A stretch of DNA of 64,000 nucleotides from Ancistrus triradiatus (taxonomy: Eukaryota > Chordata > Actinopteri > Siluriformes > Loricariidae): contig JAJAGP010000242.1 of assembly GCA_025084515.1 (NCBI GenBank), positions 62,001-126,000 of the forward strand. The letters run 5' to 3'. The position numbers were made by a program, and so were the translations under genes. A model generated the notes under the pieces. That model saw nothing but the letters and a program-made list of their open reading frames with translations, had not been told where the DNA came from and ran no database searches. How positions within the stretch are numbered: position 1 is the stretch's first letter; each line of letters begins with the position of its first letter. Below, one piece after another: positions 1-10,471 of the stretch.

Positions 1-640
1 GTTGGTGCCGAATGGAATTAAGTACTTGGGTATTAATATAACGCGTAGAATGTCACTCATCCAGGATGCCAACTTCACCCCTTTAAGAAGGATGAGTAGT
101 GTTGTCCAAAGATGGAACAGTCTTCCCATTTCTGTAGCTGGTAGGTATAGTTTTAAGATTAATATCCTTCCTTACATTTTTGGTTTACTGGATTTATTTG
201 GGGTGGTAAAATCCCCCGTATTAGGAAGAACATTTTTCACTGTGCCCACTCTTCGGGCGGCCTGGCTCTTCCCAAGTTTATGTTTTAGTATTTCGCAGCC
301 AATATACAAAAAATAGCCAAAATATCCAGATGATGGGTGGTGCAACATGGAGCTATTCATCTTCTAATCTATTAGTTACAGTATATCCATTATAAAAAAT
401 TGGGTTCAGTTTCATAGAATGTTTCACTTTACAGAGGTGTCTACTCCTCATCGTCTTGCGCCAGATTGAATTTATTGCAACTGAAGGTCTTTCATGGAGC
501 TCATATGTGTATAGAAATCTAAACCAGCTGATTGTTAAAATGTTCAGGTTAAATAATGTCACCTCACGTCTGCTGACTCGGTGTAGGCTGTTACAGTTTG
601 TAGACTCATATGGAGAGTCACGTGGATCTTGAATGTTCAT
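1..640 (+). mobile_element. L1-type LINE relic, C-terminal end of ORF2
   Basis: An open stretch from position 2 reads KYLGINITRR, then LRRMSSVVQRWNSLPIS and GRYSFKINILPYIF. This matches the post-catalytic part of L1 ORF2, where KYLGI, LQRWN-LP-S-GRI and KMNILP motifs recur. Further homologous sequence (GLALPKF-like, AANIQKIAKI) continues in shifted frames to about 640. The copy is 5' truncated by the window edge and carries frameshifts and stops. The family call rests on motif recognition only. Confidence 0.75.
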
Positions 641-2318
641 AGTTGAGCTGCATTCTAATGTCCAACTGTCTCCTGATATAGTACGTCATCCAGTAACTTT
701 TTGCATACTATTTAGTGAATACTACATATTCACTACTCATTCTTGTGTACTGCTTTTGCATACTGTTCATTATGGACACAGCCAAGGTCTCTTTCATGGT
801 CTCTTACTAGGCATTGATGTTAGGAATGCTTCTGAAGCTGTGAAGGCAACACTTACCAACACTGACATCATTGCATGACACCAGTGTTTTCATAACTTTG
901 ATATAAAACAAGACATTCTATCAAAATATTCTATATTCAACAATTGCCCATGTCAAAATATGCTGTTAAATGGCTTATCTTAATAACACTGAAAAAGAAC
1001 CAAACAGATACAGTATTATTTTTCAAGAGATCAATCGATAAACCACTAAAAATTCTCTATAAGGTATGAAATTTTGGCAAGGTATGACAAATAAATGGAA
1101 CACTGGTCTAGAAGCCTGGATGTACAGTTCAGCATGTGCCTTTGGATCTGAAAAAACATTAGATGGCTCTGCATCCAGTCTGATTTGTACACACTTGGTT
1201 ACTAACTAATGCCTATTACTTCACCACTGAAACTGGAGACATCCATGGAACATCAGACAACCAAAGTACATGTTCCATTTTTTGTGGGGGTTACCCAAAC
1301 CCAAACAGGCCTTTCCAGGCTCTGCACCACCCTAGGGAAGAAGTGTGAGAAAACAAACATGGATTAGGAATATAGGCAATGGGACAAGGAAGATTAAATT
1401 ATGTTTCCATTCTGGGCTGAAGGTACTGCTTAGTCTTGCAATTGCAGATACAAGATACAAGGTGATGTTGGGAATGCAGGCTTTCATTCCCTGTGTACGC
1501 AAACACCAACATATGTACCTCTGTGAATTGGATTGTTGAATTCTAGAGACAACAGATCCACTCTGATGTGCTAGTTTGGAGTTTGGTGATGAACTTTTTC
1601 AGCACCAAGCATTCTACAAATTACTCTCTCCATGGCCAGCAAGAGATATTAGCTATTTGCTTGTAAGCACTGAGGTACTCATCAACAGAGGTGAAAGTAG
1701 GCTGGAACGGTCCGGTACGACGCTCCACTAAAAGATTCAGTGGCGGTACGGTGTACTGAAAAGAGAAGAGAGCAGCTGCCACATTCAAAACAAGTCATTT
1801 CAGCAAGAAAACACATCTCCTAATGTCCTCACTTTATCAATTGCTAAGTTGTTCCGAATTATTTCTGAACCGTCGGTCCTGTGTTTGATCTGTGCAGGAC
1901 AGAGCCCAGCTGCTGTTCATTACTGCAAGTTAATGTTAGCACCAGCTTTCCTTGCTGCAGCTGACTGTTTTTTTTTTCTTTTGCAAAATCTCCCAAATAA
2001 AATGTGTATTAGATTAAGTTGTGATATTTCATGATATTCTACTTTATTCCAACAACTATGGAGTGAGATGTCTTTCAACATCTGAGCAAAACAGACACTA
2101 CAAGCCTGCAGCAGTTATCTCACATGGAAAACAACACAGCATCTCAGACAGGGTTTCCAGATCCCTCAAGAGAATGAAGGAACCAGCTCTTTGGAAACAA
2201 GCCCAAAAGAAGAAACTTGGCTCCCCCAAATAAATAAATAAATAATACCCAAAACAGGCCACCAAGTACAATGTGAGAGAGTGACTAATTAATCATTTAA
2301 AAACCTGCAACTTGAAAC
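641..2318. other. Unassigned non-coding sequence
   Basis: No convincing coding exon or recognisable repeat was found. Short open frames here lack domain character. Around 1700-1760 there is a small region with GTACGG-type words on both strands that may be a decayed terminal inverted repeat, but no boundaries can be set. Confidence 0.4.
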
Positions 2319-2333
2319 AGCCAATATTTCTAA

Positions 2334-2641
2334 ATCATCATAATTTTCCTGGTGCTTGTCCCGCCGGATGTGGGGTCCACCCACTGCCACTTGATGCAGC
2401 CGACGTGTCGCTCCATCTGTCGCCAGAGACCACACTCAAACCAGGCCAATTTAGGGTAATCAGTCAACCTATCTTGCATGTCTTTGGACTGTGGGAGGAA
2501 ACGGGAGTACCCGCCGTAAACCCACGCGGACGACATGCAGACTCCACACAGAAAGGACCCAGGCCGCTCCACCCTGGGATTGAACCCAGGACCTTCTTGC
2601 TGTGAGGCGGCGATGCTACCCACCGAGCCACTGTGCCACCC
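2334..2641 (-). mobile_element. tRNA-derived SINE with intact target-site duplication
   Basis: Read on the minus strand, the element opens with a box-A-like GTGGCTCGGTGGGTAGC and a box-B-like GGTTCAATCCC at tRNA-like spacing. It continues with the widespread fish SINE body that includes CCCACAGTCCAAAGACATGC. It is flanked by an exact 15-bp duplication, AGCCAATATTTCTAA, at 2319-2333 and 2642-2656, as expected from LINE-driven retroposition. The long open frames inside it are incidental. Confidence 0.85.
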
Positions 2642-2799
2642 AGCCAATATTTCTAAGTAACTATTGAAAAATGTGCCGTTTGTCAAAGAATGCCAAGAAC
2701 ACACAAAAAGAATAGTGTGTAAGAATAATTATCTTATTATGTCATAATGGAGACAAGATGCTCATGAGGTAAGAGGGGTAAGGGGTGAAGAGAGTGGGA

Positions 2800-2965
2800 A
2801 TGTTGGACTGTGGTGCCACAGCGATTAAGGTATTACAATGTGGACCAAACAGTCTAGAGTTAAAATCCTACCACTGCCAGGAAGTCACTGTTGCATCCTT
2901 AAGCAAGGCCCATAATCTACAATTCTAAGATTGCATCAGTTGTAAGTCACTCTAAGGCATCTGCT
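2800..2965 (+). mobile_element. SINE-like fragment (second fish SINE family)
   Basis: The segment begins with a tRNA-like stretch (CCACAGCGATTAAGG) and includes GTTAAAATCCTACCACTGCC. It ends with TTGTAAGTCACTCTAAGGCATCTGCTAAATG, given here as position 2939-2969 overlap with the common teleost SINE tail. No clear target duplication was found. It is a diverged copy. Confidence 0.55.
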
Positions 2966-3576
2966 AAATGAGTAAATTTTAGTGTAGATCCTTGATGCTA
3001 GCTTAATATGCTTGGGTGTATTTGAACAACATCTCCAGCTGTTTTTTGTTGAAGGCTGCAGAGATCCAGATGTCATTCCGGAAGGTTGATAAGGACATGG
3101 AAAACAGAGACTAGAGGATACTTTCCATGTCAGCGTTATTGGGTCATTCATACAACATCTTAGTTTCTGCACCAGCATAACAACAGTAGAGACAGAATAT
3201 TCAGCAGAATTTATTTGTTGCTGATGCCACCAGGTAGCCATCATGGCCAAAAATTGTATATCTCAAAGAAACAAAAATATAGCTTGACAGCTTTCAAGAT
3301 CTGATTTTGCTTTCTTGCTTTTCAGCTTCTTCTTCTTCTTCTTCTCTCTCGCTCTCTCTCTCTCTCTCTCTCCTAGATGATTGTCAAATGCCCTGTTTCA
3401 TCCTTATCTACTGTTCAAATGTTGTTGCTTTATTTAGAAATGATATATTACAATGTCTCTTTTCAGGTTAGAACATTTTAATCTGCATTTTCAATCTATT
3501 GTCTGATACTGCTCAGCTGGTAGAAGATATCTTTCTTATATTGTATCTTATCTCTGGAACTGTGTTACTGGTTACC
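2966..3576. other. Unassigned sequence with a pyrimidine-rich microsatellite
   Basis: There is no gene signal. A (TTC)n to (CT)n simple repeat lies at about 3327-3372. The rest is AT-rich unique-looking sequence. Confidence 0.5.
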
Positions 3577-4794
3577 AGGGATGTCACTAGAGATTTATGA
3601 ATCGGGAGGCTAAGTTTTGACTAGGGGCGTCTAGAGGTGTGCCCCTAGGATGATAAAAAAAATGACCCATATGGCCCACTAAATGGGACTACAATAAAAT
3701 TCCTCATAGCAGCACATTTCTTTGAAGATACAAGTCATTCAAAGTTTATATTATGTACAGATCTTGTATGACTTAACTACTATCCATCTACTAACAAGAG
3801 GTACAAATCAAGCAAAGATACAAACAATGCAAAGATACAATCCTAAATACACTACTCAAATACTGAGAAAGTAGACTGGTACAATCAAACGTGCATCTGG
3901 TCTGCAGCTGCATTCACGTTTAAGAACCTAGATGACAGATTTTTAGGAAATTTGACAGCAGAAAATAAATTTCTCAAGTTATGCTTTTTTATGTTTCTCA
4001 GTTTATGTTGTTGTATTCATTTTCACACAAGCAAATATTAACAAATAAAAGTCCACAACATCCTCAGCCAGAAAGCAAAGGACTATTGGTAAAACTCTAC
4101 AAAAAAGGAATGAACCAAGAAGTGGTGGTACCAGCCAAAACAGCTGTTTAAATCTAACCATGTTAGCAGATTAAAGCATTTCTTAAATCCAGTAAATACA
4201 TCAAATAGGTTTAATTGTGTAGATTTATTTTTTGTGTAAAATTATGTAAAACTGTTTTTTTATATTTAACTTTATTTTTTTGCCTTTACTGACAAGCATT
4301 AAACTTATTCAAATGTTTTATATAAACTGTAAAAGTCCTCTCATCTGATTGGCCTTTACAAAAAAGTTTTCTACTATCTGTCTACGAGTAGAGGAATAAT
4401 ATTGAGCTACTAATATTATCAATCAATATGACCAACTATTAACTTATTATAATCAGGTATCTGTAAAATATACTGTATATAAAATCAAGAGAGACAAAGC
4501 CATTTATCTATGTCTGCCCTGAATACTGCAGTGTTTAAATTAAAGACTTTAACTGGCTTTTTCAGTAGGCTAACTTTACATTCATCACTCATCAGGTTTC
4601 CTCTGCTAACATAATGAAATATCCACTAGTGTATAGTGATCAATAACATTGTGAATATAGAGACAGAATGCACAGTTCAATAAGAGATAATAAATAAGAA
4701 AAACTATTGACGATTTAAACTAATACCGATTTTAACTAATACTGCATGTTTATTGGGGAGGCTATAGCCCCCCTAAAACAGGTCTAACAACGTC
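3577..4794. mobile_element. Degraded TIR-type DNA element (possibly hAT-like)
   Basis: The left edge reads CAGGGATGTCACTAGAG followed by a GGGAGGCTAAG word. The right edge, reverse-complemented, reads GGACGTTGTTAGAC followed by CCTGTTTTAGGGGGGCT. The two ends are similar but imperfect inverted repeats of a type seen in fish non-autonomous elements. The interior is AT-rich and non-coding. No target duplication could be confirmed, so superfamily assignment is tentative. The last 50-60 bases are also the left edge of the tandem duplication described separately. Confidence 0.4.
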
Positions 4795-4865
4795 CAGATT
4801 ACATTTCTTTGCAAGCTTTACATGTTCTTAAATGCTAATTACAATTATATTTGAATTTGAATTTG

Positions 4866-6950
4866 AATCAGACTCTGCTCTCAAGCGTCACGTCGTCCAC
4901 GACTCTGCTCACGAGCACCACGTCGTCCACGACTCTGCTCTCGAGCACCACGTCCTCCACGACTCTGCTCTCAAGCACGACGTCGTCCACGACTCTGCTC
5001 GGCAGCCTCACGTCGTCCGCGACTCTGCTCGTTGCCTCGTCTCTGCTGTGAAGCATCGTCGCCTCGTCTCTGCTGTCAAGAATCGTCGCAGCTCGTCTCT
5101 GCTGTCAAGCATCGTCGCCCTCGTCTACTGCTGACAAGCATCGTCGCCTCGTCGTCTGCTGACAAAGCATCGTCGCCTCTTCTCTGCTGACAAGCATCGT
5201 CGCCTCGTCTCTGCTGACAAAGGCATCGGTCGCCGTCTCGTCTCTGCTGACAAGCATCGTCGCCTCGTCTCTGCTGACAAGCATCGCGTCGACCTCGTCT
5301 CTGCTGACAAGCATCTCGCTCGTCTCTGCTGACAAGCATCGTCGCCTCGTCTCTGCTGTCAAGAATCGTCGCTCGTCTCTGCTGTTGACAAGTCATCGCG
5401 CCTCGTCTCTGCTGACAAGCATCGTCGCCTCGTCTCTGCTGACAAGCATCGTCGCCTCGTCTCTGCTGACAAGCATCGTCGCCTCGTCTCTGCTGACAAG
5501 CATCGTCGCCTCGTCTACTGCTGACAAGCATCGTCGCCTCGTCTCTGCTGACAAGCATCGTCGCGTCGTCTCTGCCTGACAAGCTCGTCGCCTCGTCTCT
5601 GCTGATCAAGCATCGTCGCCTCGTCTCTGCTGACAAGTCATCGTCGCCTCGTCTCTGCTGAAAGCATCGTCGCCTCGTCTCTGCTGACAAGCAACTCGTC
5701 GCCTCGTCCTCTGCTGACAGCAATCGTCGCCCGTCGTCTCCTTGGCTGACCATCTCTGCTGACAAGCATCGTCGGCCTCGTCTCTGCTGACAAGCATCGT
5801 CGCCTCGTCTCTTCTCCTGGGCTGACAAGTCATCGTCGCCTCGTCTCTGCTGACAAGCATCGTCGCCTCGTCTCTGCTGACAAGCCATCGTCGCCTCGTC
5901 TATCTGCTGACAAGCATCGTCGCCTCGTCTCTGCTGACAAGCATCGTCGCCTCGTCTCTGCTGACAAGCATCGTCGCCTCGTCTTATGCTGGACTGGCAT
6001 CGTCGCCTCGTCTCTGCTGACAAGCATTCGTCGCCTCGTCTCTGCTCTCAAGCATCGCCTCGTCGGACCCCTGCTCTCAAGCAATCGCCATCGCCCGACC
6101 CTGCCTCCTCAAAGCATCGCCTCGTCGACCCCCTGCTCTCAAGCATCGCCTCGTCGACCCTGCTCTCAAAGCATCGCCTCGTCGACCCTGCTCTATCAAG
6201 CATCGCCCGTCGACCCTGAACTCAAGCATCGCGCCTCGTCGACCCTGCCTCTCAAAGCATGCCTCGTCGACCCTGCTCTCAAGCATCGGCCTTTCCGTCG
6301 ACCCTGCTCTCAAAGCATCGCCCTCGTCGACCTGCCTCTCAAGCATCGCCTCGTCGACCCTGCTCTCAAGCATCGCCTCGTCTCGACCCTGCTCTCAAGC
6401 ATCGCCTCGTCGACCCTGCTCTCAAGCATCCCGATCGTCGACGACTCTGCTCTCAGAGCACCTCGTCGACCACGACTCTGCTAGGCAGCCTCCTCGTCCA
6501 CGACTCTGCTCGTCGACTAGTCTCCTGCTGTCAAGCATCGTCGCCTCGTCTCTGCTGAAAAGCATCGTCGCCTCGTCTCTGCTGACAAGCATCGTCGCCG
6601 TCGTCTCTGCTGACAAGCAATCGTAGCCTCGTCTCTGCTGACAGCATAGTCTCGCCTCGGTCTCTGAATGACAAGCATCTCTCGCCTCGTCTCTGACCTG
6701 ACAAGCATCGTCCAAGCTCGCCTCTTCTACATCTTCTCTCCCATCTCCGCCTCGACTCGTCTACCCAGCATCGTCAGCCTCGTCCTCCTGACCCTGCTCT
6801 CAAGCATCGTCGCCTCGTCTCCAACGCTGACAAGCATCGTCGGCCTCGTCTCTGCTGGACAAGCATCGTCGCCTCGTCTCTGCTCTCAAGCATCGCCGTC
6901 GTCGACCTCTTGCTCTCAAGCATCGCCTCAGCTTGACCCTGAGGTCAGAG
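4866..6950. repeat. Compound CpG-rich minisatellite array A (27- and 30-bp units)
   Basis: Three unit types occur in blocks. The 30-bp type is based on GAGCACCACGTCGTCCACGA (4866-5030, 6430-6520). The 27-bp type 1 is based on CTGCTGACAAGCATCGTCGC (5040-6040, 6530-6860). The 27-bp type 2 is based on CTGCTCTCAAGCATCGCCTC (6040-6430, 6870-6950). Each unit holds three or four CpGs. Because 27 and 30 are multiples of three, several frames stay open and give artefactual repetitive proteins with RDEATMLVS, RRGDDACQQ or ETRRRCLSA periods. Confidence 0.95.
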
Positions 6951-7006
6951 CATCGCCTGAGTCCGGTGGCGACGAGGCTTCCTTCTCGGACTCCTTGGGG
7001 CGTGGA

Positions 7007-7520
7007 TCGTCACGCTCACTGCCCACCACGCCAGCGTCACCTGGCCCACGTCACGATCACAATACACGCACCTGTTCCCCTCATTTCCCTCAATCAACAC
7101 ACACCCACACTGGGGGCATCCATTTAAAGGCCGCACTCACCCTCACCGTCCCGCTGATTATTGATGTTAAATGTCACTGACGCATTACTCTAACCGATCT
7201 GCCCCTACAACAACCTCCTCGTCTCGCGTTCCGACTCACTCCGTCCATTTCTCCTCCAAGTTCGTCCTCGTTCCTCACATTCCCATTTTGTCCATGTGTA
7301 GTTCACTTCCTTGTTTTCAATCAATGCCCGTTTTCGTCTCTGCCTCGTTTCTGTTTTATCCACCCTTTTTCAGTCCTCGCCTGTTCAGGTTCGCTGTGTT
7401 TTTAATTTTTTTTTTTTTTTTTTTATTTTTCTGTTGTTACTAATCACCCCTTTACCTTTGGACCTGTTTTCGCTCCCTGCGTTCGTCTCCTGCTTCCCCT
7501 CCGCTTCAACGCCGTTTACA
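7007..7520 (+). mobile_element. LTR-like segment in copy A
   Basis: This is the counterpart of 10017-10471. It shares GTCACGCTCACTG at the start, GATTATTGATGTTAAATGTC in the middle and GCCGTTTACA at the end. It is about 60 bp longer owing to many 1-3 base insertions, including a long T homopolymer near 7406-7423 that also disrupts the AATAAA-like word seen in copy B. Confidence 0.6.
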
Positions 7521-7726
7521 TTGTATTGAGGAAAATAACCAATATTACTCCGCAAAGTAGGTGAAACCTCTAGAAACAGCCAGTTCATTTGAAGGTGAAA
7601 TCTGAGTCTGGTGTTTTCAAATCAGTGGGATGACATTGGATGTGAGTGGGGCACCACCCTGTTACACTAAAGAACTGGGATTTTACGAATCTAGTCTAGG
7701 CTTCATAACACATTTGTGGCATTGTT
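7521..7726 (+). mobile_element. Tc1 5' fragment at duplication junction
   Basis: The sequence from TTGAGGAAAATAACCAATAT to CATTTGTGGCATTG matches 10476-10675, but stops abruptly where copy B begins. It marks the right breakpoint of the tandem duplication. Confidence 0.8.
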
Positions 7727-7779
7727 TTTTAACTAATACTGCATGTTTATTGGGGAGGCTAATAGCCTCACGTTCGGTC

Positions 7780-9950
7780 AGGACTCTGCTCGTTGCCTCG
7801 GTCTATGCCTGTGAAGCATCGTCGCATAGTCTCTGCTGTCTAGAATCATCGCCTCGTTCTCTGATGTCAAGCATTGTAGCAGACGTCTGCTGCTGACAAG
7901 CATCGTCGCCCTCGACTCTGCTCACACAAGCATCGTCGGGCCTCGTCTCTGCTGACAAGTATTGTACGCCTCGTCTCTGCTGACAAGCATCGTCGCCTCG
8001 ACTCTGCTGACAAGGAATCAGTTCGCCTCGTCTCTGCGGACAAGCATGTCGCCTCGGTCTCTGCTGACAAGCATCGTCGCGTCGTCTCTGCTCTCAAGCA
8101 TCGCCTCGTCGACCCTGCTCTCAAGCATCCGCCTCGTCGACCTGCTCTCTCAAGCGTGCCTCGTCGACCCTGCTCAAGCATCGCAATCGCCTCGTCGACC
8201 CTGCTCTCAAGCATCGCCTCGTCGACCCCTGCTTCTCAAGCATCGCCTCGTCGCCCTGCTCTCAATCTCGTGCCTCGTCGACCCTGCTCTCAAGCATCGC
8301 CTCGTCGACCCTGCTCTCAAGCATCCCGTCGTCCACGACTTGCTCTCGAGCACCACGTCGTCCACGACTCTTGCTCGGGCAGCCTCACGTCGTCCACGGA
8401 CTCTGACTCGTCGATCTCGTCTCTTGCTGTCAAGCAATCGTCGCCTCGTCTCTGCTGACAAGCATCGTCGCCTCATCTCTGCTGACAAGCATCGCCGCCT
8501 CGTCTCTGCTGACAAGCATCGTCGCCTCGTCTCTGCTGACAAGCATCGTCGCCTCGTCTCTGCTGACAAGCATCGTCGCCTTTCGTCTCTGCTGACAGCA
8601 TCGTCGCTCTCGTCTCTGCTGACAAGCATCGTCGCCTCGTCTCTGCTGACAAGCATCGTCGCCTCGTCTCTGCTGACAAGCAATCGTAGCCTCGTCTCTG
8701 CTGACAAGCATCGTCGCCTCGTCTCGCTGCAAGCATCGTCGCTCGTCTCTGCTGACAAGCATCGTCGCCTCGCTCTGCTCTCAAGCATCGCCTCGTCGAC
8801 CCTGCTCTCAAGCATCGCCCATCGCACATCGTCGACCCTGCTCTCCAAATCGCCTCGTCTACCCTGCTCCTCAAAGCATCGCCTCGTCGACGTCGTCCAC
8901 GACTCTGCTGACAAGCATCGTCGCCTTCGTCCTGCTGACAAGCATCGTCGCCATCGTCTCTGCTGACAAGCATCGTCGCCTCGTCTCTGCTGACAAGCAT
9001 AGTCGCCTGTCTCTGTCTGGACAAGCATCGTCGCCTCGTCTCTGCTGACAAGGCATCGTCGCCTCGTCTCTGCTGACAAGCATCGTCGCCTCGTCTCTGC
9101 TGACAAGCATTCGTCTCCCGCCTCTCTCTGCTGACAAGCATCGTCGCCTCGTCTCTGCTGACAAGCATCGTCGCCTCGTCTCTGCTGACAGACATCGTCG
9201 CCTCGTCTCTTGCTGACAAGGCATCGTCGCCTCGTTCTCTGCTCTCAAGCGTCGCCTCGTCTAGCCCTGCTCTCAAAGCGTCGCCTCGTCGACCCTGCTC
9301 TCAAAGCGTCGCCTCGTCGACCCTGCTCTCAAGCGTCGGCCTCGTCGACCCTGCTCTCAAGCGCGGCCTCGTCGACCCTGCTCTCAAGCGTCGCCTCGTT
9401 CGGACCTGCCTCTCAAGCGTCGCCTCGCTCGACCCTGCTCTCAAGCGTCGCCTCGGGACCCTGCTCTCAAGCGTAGCCTCGTCGACCATGCTCTCCAGCG
9501 TCGCCTCGTCGACCCTTGCTCTCAAGCGTCGCCTGTCGACCCTGCTGTCTCAAGCGTCGCCTCTTAGACACCTGCTCTCAAGCGTCGCCTCGTCGACCCT
9601 GCTCTCAAGCGTCGCCTCGTCGCAACGCTCCAAGCGTCGCCTCGGCGCCACCGCTCTCCAAGCGTCGCCTCGTCAACTCTGCTCTCAACGTCCGCTCGTC
9701 GGACCCTTCTCTCAAGCGTCGCCTCGTCGACCTGCTCTCAAGCGTCGCCTCGTCGACCCTGCTTCTCAAGAGTGCCTGTCGACCCTGCTCTCAAGCGTCG
9801 CCCGTCGACCCTGCTCTCACGGGGGGGGTCGCCTCGTCGCCACCGCTCAAGCGTCGCTCGTCGCCACGCTCTCAAGCGTCGCCGCGTCGACTCTGCTCTC
9901 AAGCGTCGCCTCGTCGACTCAGCTCAGCATCTGCAGCTTGAGAGCGGAGG
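7780..9950. repeat. Compound CpG-rich minisatellite array B
   Basis: The same unit types appear in a related but not identical order: type 1 (7790-8090), type 2 (8090-8330), 30-bp type (8330-8430), type 1 (8430-8770), type 2 (8770-8890), type 1 (8900-9240). A long block (9240-9950) of a type 2 variant with AAGCGTCGCC in place of AAGCATCGCC has no counterpart of that length in array A. Small indels break the register often, which argues against selection for a reading frame. Confidence 0.95.
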
Positions 9951-10016
9951 TGAAGAGGCGACGCTTGAGAGCGGTGGCGACGAGGCTCCGTCTCGGACTC
10001 CTTGGGGGCGGGGCTC
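9951..10016. repeat. Inverted minisatellite units and G-rich tract before LTR-like segment
   Basis: After the array, the sequence at 9959-9990 (GACGCTTGAGAGCGGTGGCG and onward) is the reverse complement of the array unit, so the array ends in opposed orientation and could form a hairpin. It is followed by a G-rich tract (CTTGGGGGCGGGGCTC) placed like a polypurine tract immediately before TGTCACG. Copy A has a shorter equivalent at 6955-7005. Confidence 0.65.
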
Positions 10017-10471
10017 TGTCACGCTCACTGGCCACCACGCCAGCGTCACCTGCCCACGTCACGATCACACGCACCTGTTCCTCATTTCCCTCATCACACC
10101 CACACTCCATTTAAGCCGCACTCACCTCACCGTCACCGCTGATTATTGATGTTAAATGTCACTGACGCTTACTCTACCGATCGTGCCCCTACACACCATC
10201 CCTCGTCTCGCGTTCCTACGCACTCCGTCCATTCTCCTCCAAGTTCGTCCGCGTTCCTCACATTCCCAGGTTTGTCATGTTTAGTTCACTTCCTTGTTTC
10301 ATGCCCGTTTTCGGCTCTGGCCTCGTTTCTGTTATCCACCCGTTTTCAGTCCTCGCCTGTTCAGTTCGCTGTGTTTATTTTCTGTTTGTTAATAAATCAC
10401 CCCTTTACTTTTGGACCTGTGTTCGTCTCCTGCGTTCGTCTCCTGCTTCCCCTCCGGCTCACGCCGTTACA
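10017..10471 (+). mobile_element. LTR-like segment in copy B (gypsy-type)
   Basis: The segment starts TGTCACG and ends CCGTTACA, the TG...CA boundaries typical of vertebrate gypsy LTRs. It has a CATTTAAGCCGC TATA-like stretch near 10110 and AATAAATCACCCC (polyadenylation-signal-like) near 10391. A G-rich tract precedes it, as a polypurine tract precedes a 3' LTR. No associated gag-pol was found, so it may be a solo or 3' LTR. The call is inferred from structure. Confidence 0.6.

Larger units (their letters stand above)
4738..7726. repeat. Copy A of a ~3-kb tandem duplication
   Basis: The segment starts TTTTAACTAATACTGCATG and the same words recur at 7727, where copy B begins. Both copies then hold a minisatellite array, a unique GC-rich segment with an LTR-like end, and the first ~200 bp of a Tc1 element ending CATAACACATTTGTGGCA. 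In copy A this is cut off and joined directly to the start of copy B. Copy A has many extra single bases relative to B in the non-repetitive parts. Confidence 0.85.

Noticed and set aside
2334..2641. A functional tRNA gene
   Set aside because: Box A and B words are present, but no cloverleaf with anticodon arm is evident; this is a SINE head with a target-site duplication.
5076..6023. 315-residue repetitive open frame on the minus strand (and 299- and 334-residue frames in 7962-9276)
   Set aside because: The repeat unit is 27 bp, so several frames on both strands stay open by arithmetic. Frequent indels switch frames, and the same sequence reads as three different peptides. No start context or splice signals were found.
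4866..9950. Possible CRISPR-like array
   Set aside because: Units are contiguous with no unique spacers, no cas genes occur, and the genome is a vertebrate.
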